From Thermomicrobiales bacterium (GTDB lineage Bacteria > Chloroflexota > Chloroflexia > Thermomicrobiales > UBA6265), in the NCBI GenBank assembly GCA_025937615.1, contig JAICRA010000131.1, positions 1 to 5,225 of the forward strand: a stretch of DNA of 5,225 nt. Direction: 5' to 3'. Made by a program: the position numbers and the translations under genes. The first letter of the stretch is position 1. The number at the start of each line of letters is the position of its first letter. Positions 5,020-5,225 of this stretch are shown one piece after another. Below the pieces are notes generated by a model. That model was not told where the DNA came from. It was given only the letters and a program-made list of their open reading frames with translations, and did not search any database.

Positions 5020-5225
5020 ATGCGGAACAGAGGAAGCAGGGCAAGAGTTCGCAGGTGTACCGGCGGCGTCATGGTGCTCGTTGCCGCCATGGTGGCCATG
5101 CTGCTCGGACCGGTCGGACGAGTGCCCGCGGCAGCTCAGGACGATCTGGGGGACCAGACGCGGGTGGTGGTTCTGCACGCCGACTGGAGCCTGGACCAGA
5201 TCGACGTCTACATCAACCACGAAGA
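5020..5225 (+). CDS. Exported DUF4397-like protein (3' truncated by window edge)
   Basis: Only the first 68 codons are visible and the frame is open to the window end. Residues 1-16 hold many Arg. Residues 17-33 (VMVLVAAMVAMLLGPVG) are the hydrophobic core and P-A-A-A before Q40 is a good signal peptidase I site (A37-A38-A39), so the protein is probably secreted by Sec. There is no lipobox: Cys13 comes before the hydrophobic core. The mature part opens with a short acidic linker and then TRVVVLHADWSLDQIDVYINHE (47-68). This resembles the 'VRVVHASPDAPAVDVYVNG' opening of DUF4397 domains, which are secreted or cell-surface beta-sandwich modules of unclear function. The normal motif has S-P-D-A-P where this has D-W-S-L-D-Q-I, so the family call is tentative. 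It follows DUF1269 copy 2 by 92 nt in the same direction. Confidence 0.7.
   Translation, partial: MRNRGSRARVRRCTGGVMVLVAAMVAMLLGPVGRVPAAAQDDLGDQTRVVVLHADWSLDQIDVYINHE

Noticed and set aside
4280..5044. Long minus-strand open frame of 254 codons
   Set aside because: It runs opposite the clearly real DUF1269 copy 2, is Arg/His/Pro-rich, and has no recognisable domain. It is the usual antisense openness of GC-rich coding DNA.

Overview
All eight protein genes in this GC-rich window lie on the + strand. Several use GTG starts behind clear AGGAG-type ribosome binding sites. The gene mix (two DUF1269 paralogues, a DUF6325-like protein, a LURP-one-related protein, a class I PPK2 and a secreted DUF4397-like protein) suggests a high-GC bacterium, perhaps a Thermomicrobia-like Chloroflexota or an actinobacterium. 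There is no rRNA or marker gene, so this placement is an inference.

Layout. Bases 1-469 hold a DUF1269 gene whose first ~12 codons lie off the left edge. Bases 547-1116 encode a LURP-one-related (tubby-like fold) protein. A DUF6325-like gene follows 11 nt later (1128-1655), then a 77-residue protein with two membrane segments (1729-1962) and a 262-residue protein with about six (2008-2796). These four are close enough to be one transcription unit. A 440-nt gap without a convincing gene (2797-3236) contains a 15-nt palindrome. A complete class I polyphosphate kinase 2 follows (3237-4103). The next gap (4104-4432) begins with three stem-loops in a row. The largest is a 15-bp stem with two wobble positions that pair only in a + strand transcript. 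A second, complete DUF1269 gene (4433-4927) is about 79% identical to the first by my hand alignment. The right edge cuts a gene for an exported DUF4397-like protein (5020 onward).

How the parts may fit together. PPK2 moves phosphate between polyphosphate and nucleotides. The other products are mostly small membrane or membrane-associated proteins of unknown function. The two DUF1269 proteins and the DUF6325-like protein share one plan: an N-terminal strand/helix region, a glycine-rich middle, an 'I-P-x-G-S/G-S-A' turn and a C-terminal strand/helix region. I read them as members of one superfamily collected at this locus. An envelope-stress or energy-stress role is plausible from this company, but nothing in the sequence proves it. 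I see no mobile element, CRISPR array, tRNA or rRNA.
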